Shown here in pieces: positions 1-8,636 of a stretch of 64,000 bases of DNA. Both the position numbers and the translations under genes were made by a program. How positions within the stretch are numbered: the first letter of the stretch is position 1; each line of letters opens with the position of its first letter. This DNA is from a virus. Location of the stretch: IMG/VR virus record IMGVR_UViG_3300025168_013778, positions 1 through 64,000 of that record; one strand, 5' to 3'. The notes beneath the pieces were generated by a model. The model worked only from the letters and a program-made list of their open reading frames with translations, did no database searches and was not told where the DNA came from.

Positions 1-530
1 TCTACTATCGCCAAACATCTAACCCCATCTAACTTGTGTGAAGCAAACCATGTTTGTGTATCAAAATTAACTTTACCTTTTTGTTTATCATAAGAGTTAG
101 CTAACGCTACCTTAAAAGTTGGAACACATTTTGGTATTGCTTTGTTGATTAGGTCCGCTCCAGTTCTTGTTTTTAAATTTTTATCCAGAATACAAAAAAC
201 TAAATCCTGTTGCCATTCTTCCATGTGTTGTGTGTACCCTTTAACACTTTGGATTGCCTCATGACCTGTTATAGTTCTTTTAGTTAATGCGTCTAATAAA
301 TAAAATAAATCGTTGTACCCTTCTCTAGGTTCTAACTTTTTATTTTTCTTAACTGTTGCACTCGTTAGGTGGAATTGTTTGAACGGTGAATACGTATACT
401 TTAAAACTTGTTTAATTATATAGTCATCATTGTACTCTTTAATGATGTCAATCTTATCATTAGTTGAGTTGGTGGCCTTTAGTTTATCCACAAATTCTTG
501 TATTCTTTTTAAATCTATATTTTCATTCAT
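1..530 (-). CDS. ATP-dependent DNA ligase, N-terminal part (runs off window)
   Basis: The minus-strand frame opens with ATG at 530 and stays open to base 1, giving about 176 residues with no stop, so only the N-terminal part is present. Near the window edge it reads W-F-A-S-H-K-L-D-G-V-R, the KxDGxR motif I of nucleotidyl transferases, whose lysine becomes adenylylated. An N-terminal helical region of about 165 residues before motif I fits the T4 gp30-like ATP-dependent ligases. The enzyme would seal nicks during phage DNA replication and repair. It lies 21 bases downstream of the 552-1022 gene and is probably read from the promoter at 1027-1057. The downstream ligase motifs lie outside the window and could not be checked. 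Confidence 0.85.
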   Translation of the reverse strand, partial: MNENIDLKRIQEFVDKLKATNSTNDKIDIIKEYNDDYIIKQVLKYTYSPFKQFHLTSATVKKNKKLEPREGYNDLFYLLDALTKRTITGHEAIQSVKGYTQHMEEWQQDLVFCILDKNLKTRTGADLINKAIPKCVPTFKVALANSYDKQKGKVNFDTQTWFASHKLDGVRCLAIV

Positions 531-551
531 AGGTTAATTATTTTTATTTTT

Positions 552-1022
552 TTATTTATCCCAGCTTATTTTTTGTACTTTAATTCCGTCATAAGTATAC
601 TCACTCTGTATTCCCATTAACTTAAGAAAGTTTTTAACTTCAGCTACAGCCTCATTTCTAATTTCAGTACGAATTGTTTTATTTACTTGATTACCCCAAA
701 GACTGTCATACTTAGAGTCATAACCACCCCAGTAGTTTTTCTTTGTTCTTGTAGCTTTAGCAATTTCCACCAATACTTTTTCGGCACCGTAACTTGGTTT
801 TTTTTCTACCTGACCCTTAACTTTTATGTTTACAAAAATTCTACCCCATTTATTATTACACGGTGTTAGATGACAATACTCATCTTCTTGCTCCGCTTTA
901 ACCATTGTAATACGATAATCAATATCCAAACCACCTCTCCAAGAACGAGTAGAGTCTAGAGTGTTTAGAGAAAATCTTTTTTTCTTAATAATTCGTTTTA
1001 GTTGTATAGGTAATTTTTTCAT
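552..1022 (-). CDS. hypothetical protein (156 aa)
   Basis: No family was recognised. The protein is basic at its N-terminus (K/R-rich in the first 17 residues) and has a mixed alpha/beta-looking body with W-x-R-I-F-V-N-I and G-A-E-K-V-L-V-E-I strands. There is no signal peptide or membrane segment. It is the first gene after a host-type promoter whose -7 box ends only four bases before the ATG, so its message may be leaderless or begin at a slightly later start. It is followed closely by DNA ligase, which suggests an early or middle replication-period gene. The function is unknown. Confidence 0.6.
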   Translation of the reverse strand: MKKLPIQLKRIIKKKRFSLNTLDSTRSWRGGLDIDYRITMVKAEQEDEYCHLTPCNNKWGRIFVNIKVKGQVEKKPSYGAEKVLVEIAKATRTKKNYWGGYDSKYDSLWGNQVNKTIRTEIRNEAVAEVKNFLKLMGIQSEYTYDGIKVQKISWDK

Positions 1023-1026
1023 ACTA

Positions 1027-1057
1027 CAAAGATAAGAAATTTTAATTAAACCACAAA
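1027..1057 (-). promoter_or_regulatory. Bacteroidota-type promoter (TTTG-N19-TATCTTTG)
   Basis: On the minus strand TTTG (1054-1057) is followed after 19 bases by TATCTTTG (1027-1034), the -33/-7 arrangement recognised by the Bacteroidota housekeeping sigma factor. The -33 TTTG is itself the end of another TATCTTTG (1054-1061). The extended -7 context TTATCTTTGTAGTAT is shared with the promoter at 56139-56146. It stands just after a terminator and just before the 552-1022 gene. Confidence 0.65.
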
Positions 1058-1080
1058 GATAATTTTAATTTTTTTTGCAT

Positions 1081-1103
1081 AAAAAAAGAGGTATAAAACC
1101 TCT
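1081..1103 (-). terminator. rho-independent terminator
   Basis: Read on the minus strand this is AGAGGT-TTTAT-ACCTCT followed by seven T. The six-pair stem with a T run would end transcripts coming from the 1318-7844 operon. A fresh promoter follows about 25 bases downstream. Confidence 0.65.
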
Positions 1104-1162
1104 ATAAACATTTTCAGAACCATAATGGTCTTTGAACCTCCGTATACTAAGGCCTACTAATG

Positions 1163-1246
1163 TTACACTCCTAAATAAAAAACAATCACCATAATGATTA
1201 TGTATAGAACTGGAGTTACGTCTATTTTTGGTTGTGTTGTGTCCAT
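1163..1246 (-). CDS. possible 27-residue membrane peptide
   Basis: In the 295-base gap between 1023 and 1317, an ATG at 1246 opens a 27-codon frame ending in TAA at 1163. It begins M-D-T-T-Q-P-K-I-D-V and ends with about 15 hydrophobic residues (V-L-Y-I-I-I-M-V-I-V-F-Y-L-G-V), so it could be a single-pass membrane peptide. No ribosome site is evident, but other genes here lack one too. It could be a chance frame, since AT-rich DNA readily encodes I/V/F/Y runs. The rest of the gap holds the terminator, a small inverted repeat (ACCATaATGGT near 1120) and the promoter. Confidence 0.3.
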   Translation of the reverse strand: MDTTQPKIDVTPVLYIIIMVIVFYLGV

Positions 1247-1317
1247 ACTAATAAGTAATATAAATTACTTAAAAATAGAGTAAGTGTGTGTTATATTATT
1301 GTTAAATAATTATTAAC

Positions 1318-2868
1318 CTATTGTCTGTAGTCCGCTGGTGGATTACCAAAATAATTAGCTTGATTTACTACTTGGAATTTAACTGTTTCAAAGTAAGTAT
1401 TTTTTTCTAAGTTAGAAATTGCTTGGATATCTATAAAGTATTCGTTAGGGACCATATCACCTGTGTCTATCATAAAATAGTTTTGATTGTGGGTTCTATT
1501 TATTTTAGTCCATTCTTGAGTCTCAACCTGAGTTGTTCCTTGTTTAACGTACACCCTATACTGTAATAAATCTAAAGCTACTGGGAAATTAGTGGTATAT
1601 TGTTGTCTAGCTGAAACTAGGACTTTTCTTATGTCCCCATTTACGATTTTTTCATCCATTTTAAGACCTGATACAGAATAACCGTAGTGTTTTGGTAATC
1701 CAGCGTTAGTTCCTATGTCAAAATAATCAGAATTTGACTTTAATGTTACTTTATTAGTTACCTCATCTTGACAATTACCGTTAATATTTAAATTAAACCA
1801 TCTATCTTTAAACATACATGGTGAAACATATTCGTCACAAGCAACTGTAAAACAAGCACAATAAACACCTTTTGTCACTTGAGATGCTGTAACAGTACTT
1901 ATAGCTGTCCCTCCATTATCGTAAAGTTGTACGGTAGGTAAATTATCTAAATTTACTGGAACACCACCAGCGTTTACGTACAAATATAAACAATTACTTT
2001 TACCCGCGTAGAAAAAATCTCTATCGTCTGAAATATAATCGTCATATACAGTTTCAAGATAAGGTTCAAAAAATGTCTGAGTATACTTAGTAAAAAAACC
2101 AACAGAATAACTTTCTGTTAAACCAGTTAATCTCTCCAACTGCTCTACAAACGCTACCCCATACCCACTTATGTTCCTACTACCAGATAATACACCATTT
2201 ATTTCTGTAGTAACATCAAAAGCTATGTTTTCATTACCATTGTCGAAAGTTTGGGTGTCAATTATTTCCGGGGAACAAGTAGTGTAGTTGTATATACCCA
2301 TACATGGCCATGATGAAGTGGTAGTTGCAGAATACCAGTTACTAGGTACAGTAGAAAAAGATTTATCATCTAACCCAACAAAGTCACTAGACATATTACT
2401 ATAATCATAACCCACCCCCTCACTCCAAGTCGTACCTGTAGGCACTTTAAATAAAATTAAATCAAATGAACTTGCTCTTCTTTTATTTTTTGCGGTTATA
2501 GTATTTAATAATTCGTCATCAAAAAAAGAAGTATTTACCATTCTTATTGTATGTTTAGCTATAGAGTTGTTACATCCATGACTACCCGTTATAATGGTTT
2601 TGTTTGACACTTTACTTTCTAAGTCCGTAATGTCTAAGTCAAAAATAAATCTACTATAGTCATTATTTATACGAATAGATGTGTAACCAGTTAAAGCTAC
2701 CCCTTCTGGATTAACACAAATATCTGCAGGAATACCAGTAAACTTACAATCTCTTCTCGATGAGCCACCACCATAATATATTTCAGTTACTGGGTTTTTA
2801 GCTGTATTAGTCTGGTCGTAAGACAATAAAGTGTTATTTTTCTTAAAATATGATTTGTGTACGGACAT
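1318..2868 (-). CDS. virion structural protein, probably tail fibre or baseplate appendage
   Basis: A 516-residue protein rich in Ser, Thr, Asn, Gly and Tyr with many short beta-prone segments and scattered Cys (C-K-F-T-G, S-H-G-C-N-N, S-W-P-C-M-G), a composition typical of phage fibre or baseplate-decoration proteins. It resembles the large plus-strand protein at 37751-40333 in its frequent T-G-x-T/S-x-C phrases. There is no signal peptide or membrane segment. It is the last gene of the minus-strand structural run (4763-6739, 4553-4759, 2890-4560, this gene) and is followed by a terminator at 1081-1103. The specific role is not established. Confidence 0.55.
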   Translation of the reverse strand: MSVHKSYFKKNNTLLSYDQTNTAKNPVTEIYYGGGSSRRDCKFTGIPADICVNPEGVALTGYTSIRINNDYSRFIFDLDITDLESKVSNKTIITGSHGCNNSIAKHTIRMVNTSFFDDELLNTITAKNKRRASSFDLILFKVPTGTTWSEGVGYDYSNMSSDFVGLDDKSFSTVPSNWYSATTTSSWPCMGIYNYTTCSPEIIDTQTFDNGNENIAFDVTTEINGVLSGSRNISGYGVAFVEQLERLTGLTESYSVGFFTKYTQTFFEPYLETVYDDYISDDRDFFYAGKSNCLYLYVNAGGVPVNLDNLPTVQLYDNGGTAISTVTASQVTKGVYCACFTVACDEYVSPCMFKDRWFNLNINGNCQDEVTNKVTLKSNSDYFDIGTNAGLPKHYGYSVSGLKMDEKIVNGDIRKVLVSARQQYTTNFPVALDLLQYRVYVKQGTTQVETQEWTKINRTHNQNYFMIDTGDMVPNEYFIDIQAISNLEKNTYFETVKFQVVNQANYFGNPPADYRQ

Positions 2869-2889
2869 TAGTTTTTTATTAATAAATAT

Positions 2890-4560
2890 CTAGTTGATTC
2901 TTATATTTTTATTTAATACTGTTTTATCGAATTCTTTTAGCATTGTCTCCAAAGATTCCCAAGATTCCTTTCCTCCGTGTTGTGTTTTATCTACTGTAGG
3001 TGTGCCAGGTTCTTTATGTTCGTGGTACTTTAAAAAATCCACTATTGTTGTTAAAGCTTTTTTTAATTGTTCCCCCCTTACTAAAGGTTCAGTTTCCTTA
3101 TCAATTAACTTAACTAAGGTTTTTTGGTCAATACCTAAATTTTCTCTAGCTGAAGGAATGTTGGTGTTATCTACTAACGGAATGGTTTTTCCTCTATTTG
3201 GAATTCGTGTGTCGTGGGAGTAAAAAACTATTTTATCGGTTAACATGGTTATGACTCCTTGAGTTTTGGTCTCAGTACTTTCTTTATCATATTTTTTGAC
3301 AATTTCTTTTGTAGGTACATTTTTTTCATTTCTAGACCAAGATAATCCCCAATATTGGTTACCGTTTACACCTATAAGTCTTATGTTTTCTTTTACTTTA
3401 GTGGCATTAGACGCGGTTGTGCTGTTAGGTATTAAAGTATCGTTAGAATTTAATTGATTTCTTAGAGTACTACTAGGTCTAAAGAAAAACGGGTGTAATG
3501 CTAGTATTTCTTCATTATTTGGTGCCGCAGAACCAATATCAATATATTCTCCAGATTTTATGTAAGTACCATCACCTAAAAACCCTTCATATCCCCCCAT
3601 ACCCATGGGGTCAGTTAATTTCTTTCCGTTTCTATTGTCTACTTCTTCTAAAAATGTATTAACTAAAGTTGTAACGCCTGAAAAACTTTGATTAAAAAAA
3701 CTAACTCTTGCTCTTTCCTTAAGAGTAGCGACGGTTAAGATGGGTGTGGTCAGCCCCATATTTTTTGTTGTCACTTTTTCTTTGTCTGGCAAAGATTCTA
3801 CCTTAAATAGAGTCACACTACCATTAAATTTACCATCTGATGGAGCTAAATCTAAAATATCATATTCCACCACATAGTTTATATTACTTTCTTGTACACT
3901 TAATTCTTTTTCTTCTGTGGGTAATAAGGTTAATCCTTTTTCAAAACTATCTACTTGAATTAAACTTTGTTTTACATTGTATATTGGGAATTCTGGTTTT
4001 TGGTTGTTGTGAGTAAATTTCCCTGAACGTAAAACTATTTGTCTATTTCCTAGAACAACGTCCGAATTGTGTCTTCCATCTAAACTAATAGAACCTGGGT
4101 ACGCAAAACTACCTTCTGAAACAGAAGAATCAGTTATTGCTCTTGCGGCTTCTACTCTAGTACCTTTAGAAGTGTGCAGTCTTCCATCTGCATATGCTTC
4201 ACCACTTAATTTGTGGGGTTGGGAAATACTTGGTCCTAAATATTCTTTATTTTGAGTGTCGTTATCTGAACTATATAAAAATATTTTAACGTTTTCATTA
4301 GACTCTGGAACCACATTAATATAATAAGGCAGTAAAGGTGCAGAAATATGTGGGTCATCTTTACTCCAAAACACGTCTTCAGTTCTTGGATATAAATCTT
4401 TATTTTCCTGACTTATTTTTTGACATATGGACGTATCGTAGTCCTTGGGATTGTTACCAGAATAATTATCATCTGTTACAACTCTAATTCTACCAGCTAA
4501 TAAAGGGTCGTCACTGTTTATACAAACCCCAAACAATATCATTTTTACATCTTTAGGCAT
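2890..4560 (-). CDS. baseplate protein with N-terminal OB-fold-like domain (gp5/VgrG-like)
   Basis: The 556-residue protein starts with a pattern seen in baseplate spike/hub OB-folds: G-V-C-I-N-S-D-D-P-L-L-A-G-R-I-R-V-V (about residues 11-28), where a D-P-L-x-x-G-R-V/I-R-V phrase is typical of gp5/VgrG-type domains. It continues with D-P-H-I-S-A-P-L-L-P-Y-Y-I-N-V-V-P (about 69-85), also common in such tail proteins. The C-terminal third is helical and charged. No lysozyme domain is visible, so it would be a hub or spike protein rather than a T4 gp5 equivalent with enzyme activity. It overlaps the preceding small coiled-coil gene by 8 bases. The family call is by pattern only. Confidence 0.5.
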   Translation of the reverse strand: MPKDVKMILFGVCINSDDPLLAGRIRVVTDDNYSGNNPKDYDTSICQKISQENKDLYPRTEDVFWSKDDPHISAPLLPYYINVVPESNENVKIFLYSSDNDTQNKEYLGPSISQPHKLSGEAYADGRLHTSKGTRVEAARAITDSSVSEGSFAYPGSISLDGRHNSDVVLGNRQIVLRSGKFTHNNQKPEFPIYNVKQSLIQVDSFEKGLTLLPTEEKELSVQESNINYVVEYDILDLAPSDGKFNGSVTLFKVESLPDKEKVTTKNMGLTTPILTVATLKERARVSFFNQSFSGVTTLVNTFLEEVDNRNGKKLTDPMGMGGYEGFLGDGTYIKSGEYIDIGSAAPNNEEILALHPFFFRPSSTLRNQLNSNDTLIPNSTTASNATKVKENIRLIGVNGNQYWGLSWSRNEKNVPTKEIVKKYDKESTETKTQGVITMLTDKIVFYSHDTRIPNRGKTIPLVDNTNIPSARENLGIDQKTLVKLIDKETEPLVRGEQLKKALTTIVDFLKYHEHKEPGTPTVDKTQHGGKESWESLETMLKEFDKTVLNKNIRIN

Positions 4561-4759
4561 TAGTATTTACTCTTTTTTTCAACTCAGTGTTTAATTTATT
4601 GTAGTCCCTTTCCAGCTCATCCATTTGATGAGTAAGCTGAATTACTGTATTTTTAGACTCGTCAAACCTACTTTTTAAAAATACCATAACATCAGCTAAG
4701 TCTTTATTAGGTACTTTACTATAATTCTCTAAAACATTTTTTATTTTTTCTATATCCAT
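4553..4759 (-). CDS. small coiled-coil protein (68 aa)
   Basis: A 68-residue, mostly helical, highly charged protein. The second half (I-Q-L-T-H-Q-M-D-E-L-E-R-D-Y-N-K-L-N-T-E) has heptad spacing of hydrophobics typical of a coiled coil. It is translationally coupled to its neighbours: 3 bases after the 4763-6739 gene and overlapping the OB-fold protein by 8 bases. It may act in baseplate assembly or as a small chaperone, by position only. Confidence 0.55.
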   Translation of the reverse strand: MDIEKIKNVLENYSKVPNKDLADVMVFLKSRFDESKNTVIQLTHQMDELERDYNKLNTELKKRVNTNA

Positions 4760-4762
4760 AAT

Positions 4763-6739
4763 TTAAACTATTAATCCTGTTCCTGTTCCACTTTCTGTTA
4801 CACCAGGTCCTTGTGGACTTTTAACGTTCTGTGGGTAAGTAACAATTTTTACTACACTATTTTCACTTCTTTCTTTTTCTACACCTCGTATACTATTATA
4901 TAACATAACAACAGAAGCGTTTGGTGACCCATCTGCGTGGTCTGCGGTATTAAATCCAGTTTCTTGTAAATTTTCTAATACGTTTTGAAATGCTCTTGTA
5001 TCACTAAATCCTGGTCTACTAGCAGTAGCAAATAAAAGTGGTTTAGGTATGTTTATTCCACCCGGTGGTGGAGGTAATCTTAATAATTGTAATAAACTAT
5101 TTAAGATAGACTTACAATTGGCTAAATCTTCTATTAACTGTAATGCTAACATTAATAAATTAAGAAGGTTTTGTATAATAGCAAATTGTTTTAGATACTT
5201 TTCTTTTATTATTTCTTTCATAATCTGAGCGATAAGTTGTAAGATAATTCTTTTTATCTCATCAAAAAGTATCTCAATCATAAGTTTAAATAACCTTCTT
5301 ACAATTTTTTTAATTAACCTAAAGAATTTTTTAACTAAATCCATAATGTCATTATTGTCAAAACTATTACCTTGTGATTTCATAGCTATAGCAATAGGTA
5401 AAAGGACTTTAGGTGTTAAAATAAGATTTATTAAAATTTTAGGTAACTCTTTAAGGATATTTGCGTCAAAGTCAGCTTTTATATTTGGAAGATTAAATGA
5501 TAAAGTATCGTCACCCATACTTTCAACGGCTTTATCTATGGACTGGTTTAGGTTCATATCAATAATACCTTCATTACTCTCTGACAAAATACCATTTATA
5601 TCTTCATTTAATTGGTCAACATTTATCCCTGTTTCTATATTGTCACAACTGGCAAACCTCATTAATCCTTTAACCTTTAAAGATGTTTCATCTTCTAAGT
5701 TTAATAAATCTTGTGGTCCAAAAGCAAAAAAATCTTCCTCCTCTCCTTCATAAGTGTCAGTTAAATGAGCAGTAGCAGAGGTACTTATTTCACCACCATC
5801 AGAACCATCCTCATCGTCACCACACATACCTAAAATACGTTTTATAATTTCAGCAAATTTACCATCCAACTCAACCTCTTTACCACTTCTATCGATTTGG
5901 ACACTTAGTGACCCCATTAACACTTCAAAAATTTGAGCTAAAAAATTATGTTTTTCAAAAATTTTAACAGAGTCATAATAGTCTCTCATAAAATCAGTTA
6001 CTTTTCGGTCATTTTCAGCACCTCCACAACCAAAATCAGCAATATTATTATCAGAAAATGTGTTATCCACCCCAACAGGTCTAACTAAATAAGAATCAAC
6101 CCCATCGAATTCTATGGTAAAAAGTCTATTTCCACTAAAACCCATGTAGTCTTCTTGGGTACTTGGATTTTCCAATCTACCATATAGTCCTTTATTGGCG
6201 GAAAAAGGAAAAGAACCAGTAACTATATCTTGTTTTTCGTAAGTAGCCTTACCTACATTAGATAGTGGACTATTTTTTAATAAACCGAATGGGTCTATAC
6301 TCTTAACTGGTATTTTTAATAAATTAGCATCTACAGTAGATACTCCCCCATTAACCACACAATTCCCGTTGTTAGTACCATTCGCTGAAGGTATTACAAA
6401 ATTTAAATCACAGTTTAAAAACTGGACCATTTCCTCAAAAACAATCTCCTTAACCTCTGGTTCGTATTTACCTAATTTTTTAACTAAATTTTTTCTTATA
6501 CGGGTTATACTTTCATTACCCCCACCTACTTTAATTAGGTCTAAAAAATACTCTATTAAGTTATTGGATTTTTCGTTTATAGAATCTATAGAACCCATTA
6601 CATTTTTTAATGCGGTTTCTCTAGCTAAATCTTTTTTGGCCTTTATAACGTTACCAAAATTCTGTAATTTAGATAAACCTTTCTTTTTTGCGTCTTTTGT
6701 GTCCTGTATTAGGTTTCTTTTTTTCTTTTCTTCAGCCAT
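4763..6739 (-). CDS. large virion or baseplate-associated protein (658 aa)
   Basis: Not recognised by family. The first 70 residues are basic and helical (K-K-K-R-N-L-I-Q-D-T). The middle carries acidic Gly/Asp-rich stretches (around residue 310). A long, strongly amphipathic helical block runs from roughly 465 to 570 (repeated I/L with K/R, as in L-I-K-K-I-V-R-R-L-F-K-L-M-I-E-I-L-F), followed by P-P-P-P-G-G and a C-terminal Gly/Thr tail. The helical block is amphipathic rather than a clean transmembrane segment and could be a coiled or membrane-interacting tail component. Position within the structural operon supports a virion role. Confidence 0.45.
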   Translation of the reverse strand: MAEEKKKRNLIQDTKDAKKKGLSKLQNFGNVIKAKKDLARETALKNVMGSIDSINEKSNNLIEYFLDLIKVGGGNESITRIRKNLVKKLGKYEPEVKEIVFEEMVQFLNCDLNFVIPSANGTNNGNCVVNGGVSTVDANLLKIPVKSIDPFGLLKNSPLSNVGKATYEKQDIVTGSFPFSANKGLYGRLENPSTQEDYMGFSGNRLFTIEFDGVDSYLVRPVGVDNTFSDNNIADFGCGGAENDRKVTDFMRDYYDSVKIFEKHNFLAQIFEVLMGSLSVQIDRSGKEVELDGKFAEIIKRILGMCGDDEDGSDGGEISTSATAHLTDTYEGEEEDFFAFGPQDLLNLEDETSLKVKGLMRFASCDNIETGINVDQLNEDINGILSESNEGIIDMNLNQSIDKAVESMGDDTLSFNLPNIKADFDANILKELPKILINLILTPKVLLPIAIAMKSQGNSFDNNDIMDLVKKFFRLIKKIVRRLFKLMIEILFDEIKRIILQLIAQIMKEIIKEKYLKQFAIIQNLLNLLMLALQLIEDLANCKSILNSLLQLLRLPPPPGGINIPKPLLFATASRPGFSDTRAFQNVLENLQETGFNTADHADGSPNASVVMLYNSIRGVEKERSENSVVKIVTYPQNVKSPQGPGVTESGTGTGLIV

Positions 6740-7107
6740 TACATTGTGTAGGGTTTGTCATTGGAGTTTGTTTCTCCCTTATTAATCATGGCATTTAAAG
6801 CTTCTCTATCGTCATCACTAAGTGAAAGACCAGTATTTTCAGTATTAAGTTGTTTTTGTAATAAGTTGGTTTGTATTTTAGCTAATTGTATCTTTTTTTC
6901 AATAGCAGAATCAACAATTTTTTGTTGTTCTTTTATTACAGGACCTAATAACTGTAGGTCATCTGGTCCCTGCATAAAACTTAACATTTTGTTCTGTATA
7001 CGTATAGCGGTATTTCGTTGTTCTACACATTCGTTGTAGACTTCTTGCATTAATGCTAGAGCACTTTCTTTTTGAAAGGTAATTTGTTTCTTTTTTGGTC
7101 TTGGCAT
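6739..7107 (-). CDS. small helical protein next to the late sigma factor (122 aa)
   Basis: A 122-residue helical protein with a basic start (M-P-R-P-K-K-K-Q) and a long central helical pair (about residues 15-90) with Q/K/L-rich heptads. It overlaps the next gene by one base. Size and architecture (short basic start, central coiled coil, flexible acidic tail) resemble small terminase subunits of T4-like phages, but no diagnostic motif is seen and no large terminase lies nearby, so this is only a possibility. It could also be a transcription co-factor, as it sits between the sigma factor and structural genes. Confidence 0.45.
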   Translation of the reverse strand: MPRPKKKQITFQKESALALMQEVYNECVEQRNTAIRIQNKMLSFMQGPDDLQLLGPVIKEQQKIVDSAIEKKIQLAKIQTNLLQKQLNTENTGLSLSDDDREALNAMINKGETNSNDKPYTM

Positions 7108-7148
7108 AGTAAATTATTTTTATACCTATAAATATTTGAAACTAAACT

Positions 7149-7844
7149 TTACTCGTCTTGGAATTGCGTTGTAAGGGCTTTATAAATTACTTTATATTTT
7201 TTAAGTGAATTTCTAATCTCTTTTGTAGTTAAATTCGTCATTTCTCTCAGAGAAAGTAAAATTAAATTTTTATTAAATTTATTACCCGCTCCATGTAAGA
7301 ATATCTCATTATAGTTAGTAAAGACTTCTATTAAAGCCATACCTATTTTTCTTTCATTTTCATTTAGATTAGTAATTGACATAAATTCTTCTATCTCATC
7401 GACTAATGTATTAATGAATTTATTAATGTCCACTTCTTCAGTGTCTATATAATATACTTGGTCTGGACGTTCTTCGATACTAGAAGACATGTCTTCATAT
7501 GAAAGGGTTCTGTTTGTGTGTTTTTGGTCTTTGATTATTTGACCCATTAAATAATTTTTACAAATTGTTCCGAAATAAGAATATGCTTTTTTACCTTTTT
7601 CGGGTTTAAACTTTTCAGCTTTTGTAATTAAAAAAGAAAGAGTGTCAGCGTGAATATCTCTAAATTCTTGACCTTTTCTATAAAGTTTATAACGTCTAAT
7701 AATACTATCAATCATTTTATTTATGGGTGCATAGAGATGTTTTCTATAGACATCATTCCTTTGGTCCATAGTGGTAGCGGTCAAGAACATACATACAGCA
7801 TGTTCTTGTTCGCGTCCAAAATAAAAAGTAGTTTTAGCAGTCAC
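7149..7844 (-). CDS. late-transcription sigma factor, gp55-like
   Basis: A 231-residue protein with the layout of small phage sigma factors: an N-terminal helical region with Y-A-P-I-N-K-M-I-D-S-I-I-R-R-Y-K-L-Y (about 38-55), then F-R-D-I-H-A-D-T-L-S-F-L, then K-A-E-K-F-K-P-E-K-G-K-K-A-Y-S-Y-F-G-T-I-C-K-N-Y (about 76-99), which matches the region-2 phrase of T4 gp55-type and sigma-70-like factors (F-D-x-x-K-x-x-x-A-Y-x-Y-x). It would redirect host RNA polymerase to TATAAATA late promoters, several of which lie in this window. The start codon is GTG at 7844, overlapping the TAG of the upstream glycosyltransferase. The gene is shorter than a housekeeping sigma. Confidence 0.72.
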   Translation of the reverse strand: MTAKTTFYFGREQEHAVCMFLTATTMDQRNDVYRKHLYAPINKMIDSIIRRYKLYRKGQEFRDIHADTLSFLITKAEKFKPEKGKKAYSYFGTICKNYLMGQIIKDQKHTNRTLSYEDMSSSIEERPDQVYYIDTEEVDINKFINTLVDEIEEFMSITNLNENERKIGMALIEVFTNYNEIFLHGAGNKFNKNLILLSLREMTNLTTKEIRNSLKKYKVIYKALTTQFQDE

Positions 7845-8635
7845 TAGTCAAGACTTGGTTCATATTTTATACCTCTATCGGTAGTGAAAAAATATTCTTT
7901 TTTAGCTGCATCAATCCAAAACTTAGCTTCGTCAGGATTTACAATTTCCTGTTCTTTATTTCTATAATTCCAGAAAAGAGAGTTTTCTCTCATGTTAGTA
8001 TGTTTGTAACCAACCTTAGGAATTGTCATAATTTTCTTATCGTTATATGTAGCTCTTAATAAAAATTCATAAACAAATGTTAATTTCATGGAAGGTTTAA
8101 ACCCACCTATGTCCTCAAAAGAAGACTTTTTAAATGCGACACCACTTGTTTGGAAATTTTGGTATTTTAATAGACACCCATTATCTAGGTAACCCATTTT
8201 ATCACTAAAATTCATTGCCCATACAGCTTCATTAGTGAAGTTTAGGAATTCACCACCTTCGTTAACATCTACCACAATAGGTAAAAAGGCTTCTACATCA
8301 TCGTATGCCTCAGCGTACTTCTTAAAATTGTCTATCCAAATATTTGAGAACTCATCATCAATTTCTAAAATTGTAAACCAGTCAGTCTCAATCCCCTCAA
8401 CAGCAACATTAATTTGTGAAGTAAATTGGCTATCACCGTCATTCTCTATTAAAGTAACGTCTAAGTCACCAAAGTCATAACTTTCTAAAAAGTCTTTAAC
8501 CTGTGGTGTGTGTACGACATAATTTTTATCTGCAACAACTTTTTGTGTTTTGATGCTTTCTATTGCTTTTCCGAAATACTCTTCTAATTGGGGAGTCATT
8601 TCATTAATTGGTATAATTGTACTAATAGTATTCAT
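7844..8635 (-). CDS. GT-A type glycosyltransferase (family 2-like)
   Basis: A 263-residue protein with a GT-A-like body. Its N-terminus is S-T-I-I-P-I-N, a W-F-T-I-L-E-I-D-D-E-F (about 86-96) stands where the DxD metal/nucleotide-sugar site is expected, and G-V-A-F-K-K-S-S-F-E-D-I-G-G-F-K (about 163-178) matches the family-2 phrase that precedes the acceptor loop. No membrane segment is present. It is the downstream end of the carbohydrate block, and its stop overlaps the sigma-factor GTG. Donor and acceptor are unknown. Confidence 0.65.
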   Translation of the reverse strand: MNTISTIIPINEMTPQLEEYFGKAIESIKTQKVVADKNYVVHTPQVKDFLESYDFGDLDVTLIENDGDSQFTSQINVAVEGIETDWFTILEIDDEFSNIWIDNFKKYAEAYDDVEAFLPIVVDVNEGGEFLNFTNEAVWAMNFSDKMGYLDNGCLLKYQNFQTSGVAFKKSSFEDIGGFKPSMKLTFVYEFLLRATYNDKKIMTIPKVGYKHTNMRENSLFWNYRNKEQEIVNPDEAKFWIDAAKKEYFFTTDRGIKYEPSLD

Positions 8636-8636
8636 T

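Noticed and set aside
1100-1170. A GGTTCAAA phrase on the minus strand that recalls a tRNA T-loop
   Set aside because: No acceptor stem, D-arm or anticodon arm of the right spacing could be folded around it; it is followed by an ordinary terminator.
6739-7107. Calling this gene the small terminase subunit
   Set aside because: Only size and helical layout agree; no large terminase is adjacent and no diagnostic sequence is visible, so it is left as a small helical protein.
7127-7134. TATAAATA on the plus strand between the sigma-factor and 6739 genes
   Set aside because: The orientation is opposite to all genes nearby, and the 8-mer is expected by chance many times in DNA this AT-rich. Similar in-gene copies exist (for example near 14420 and 23332 on the minus strand), so I list only intergenic, correctly oriented copies.
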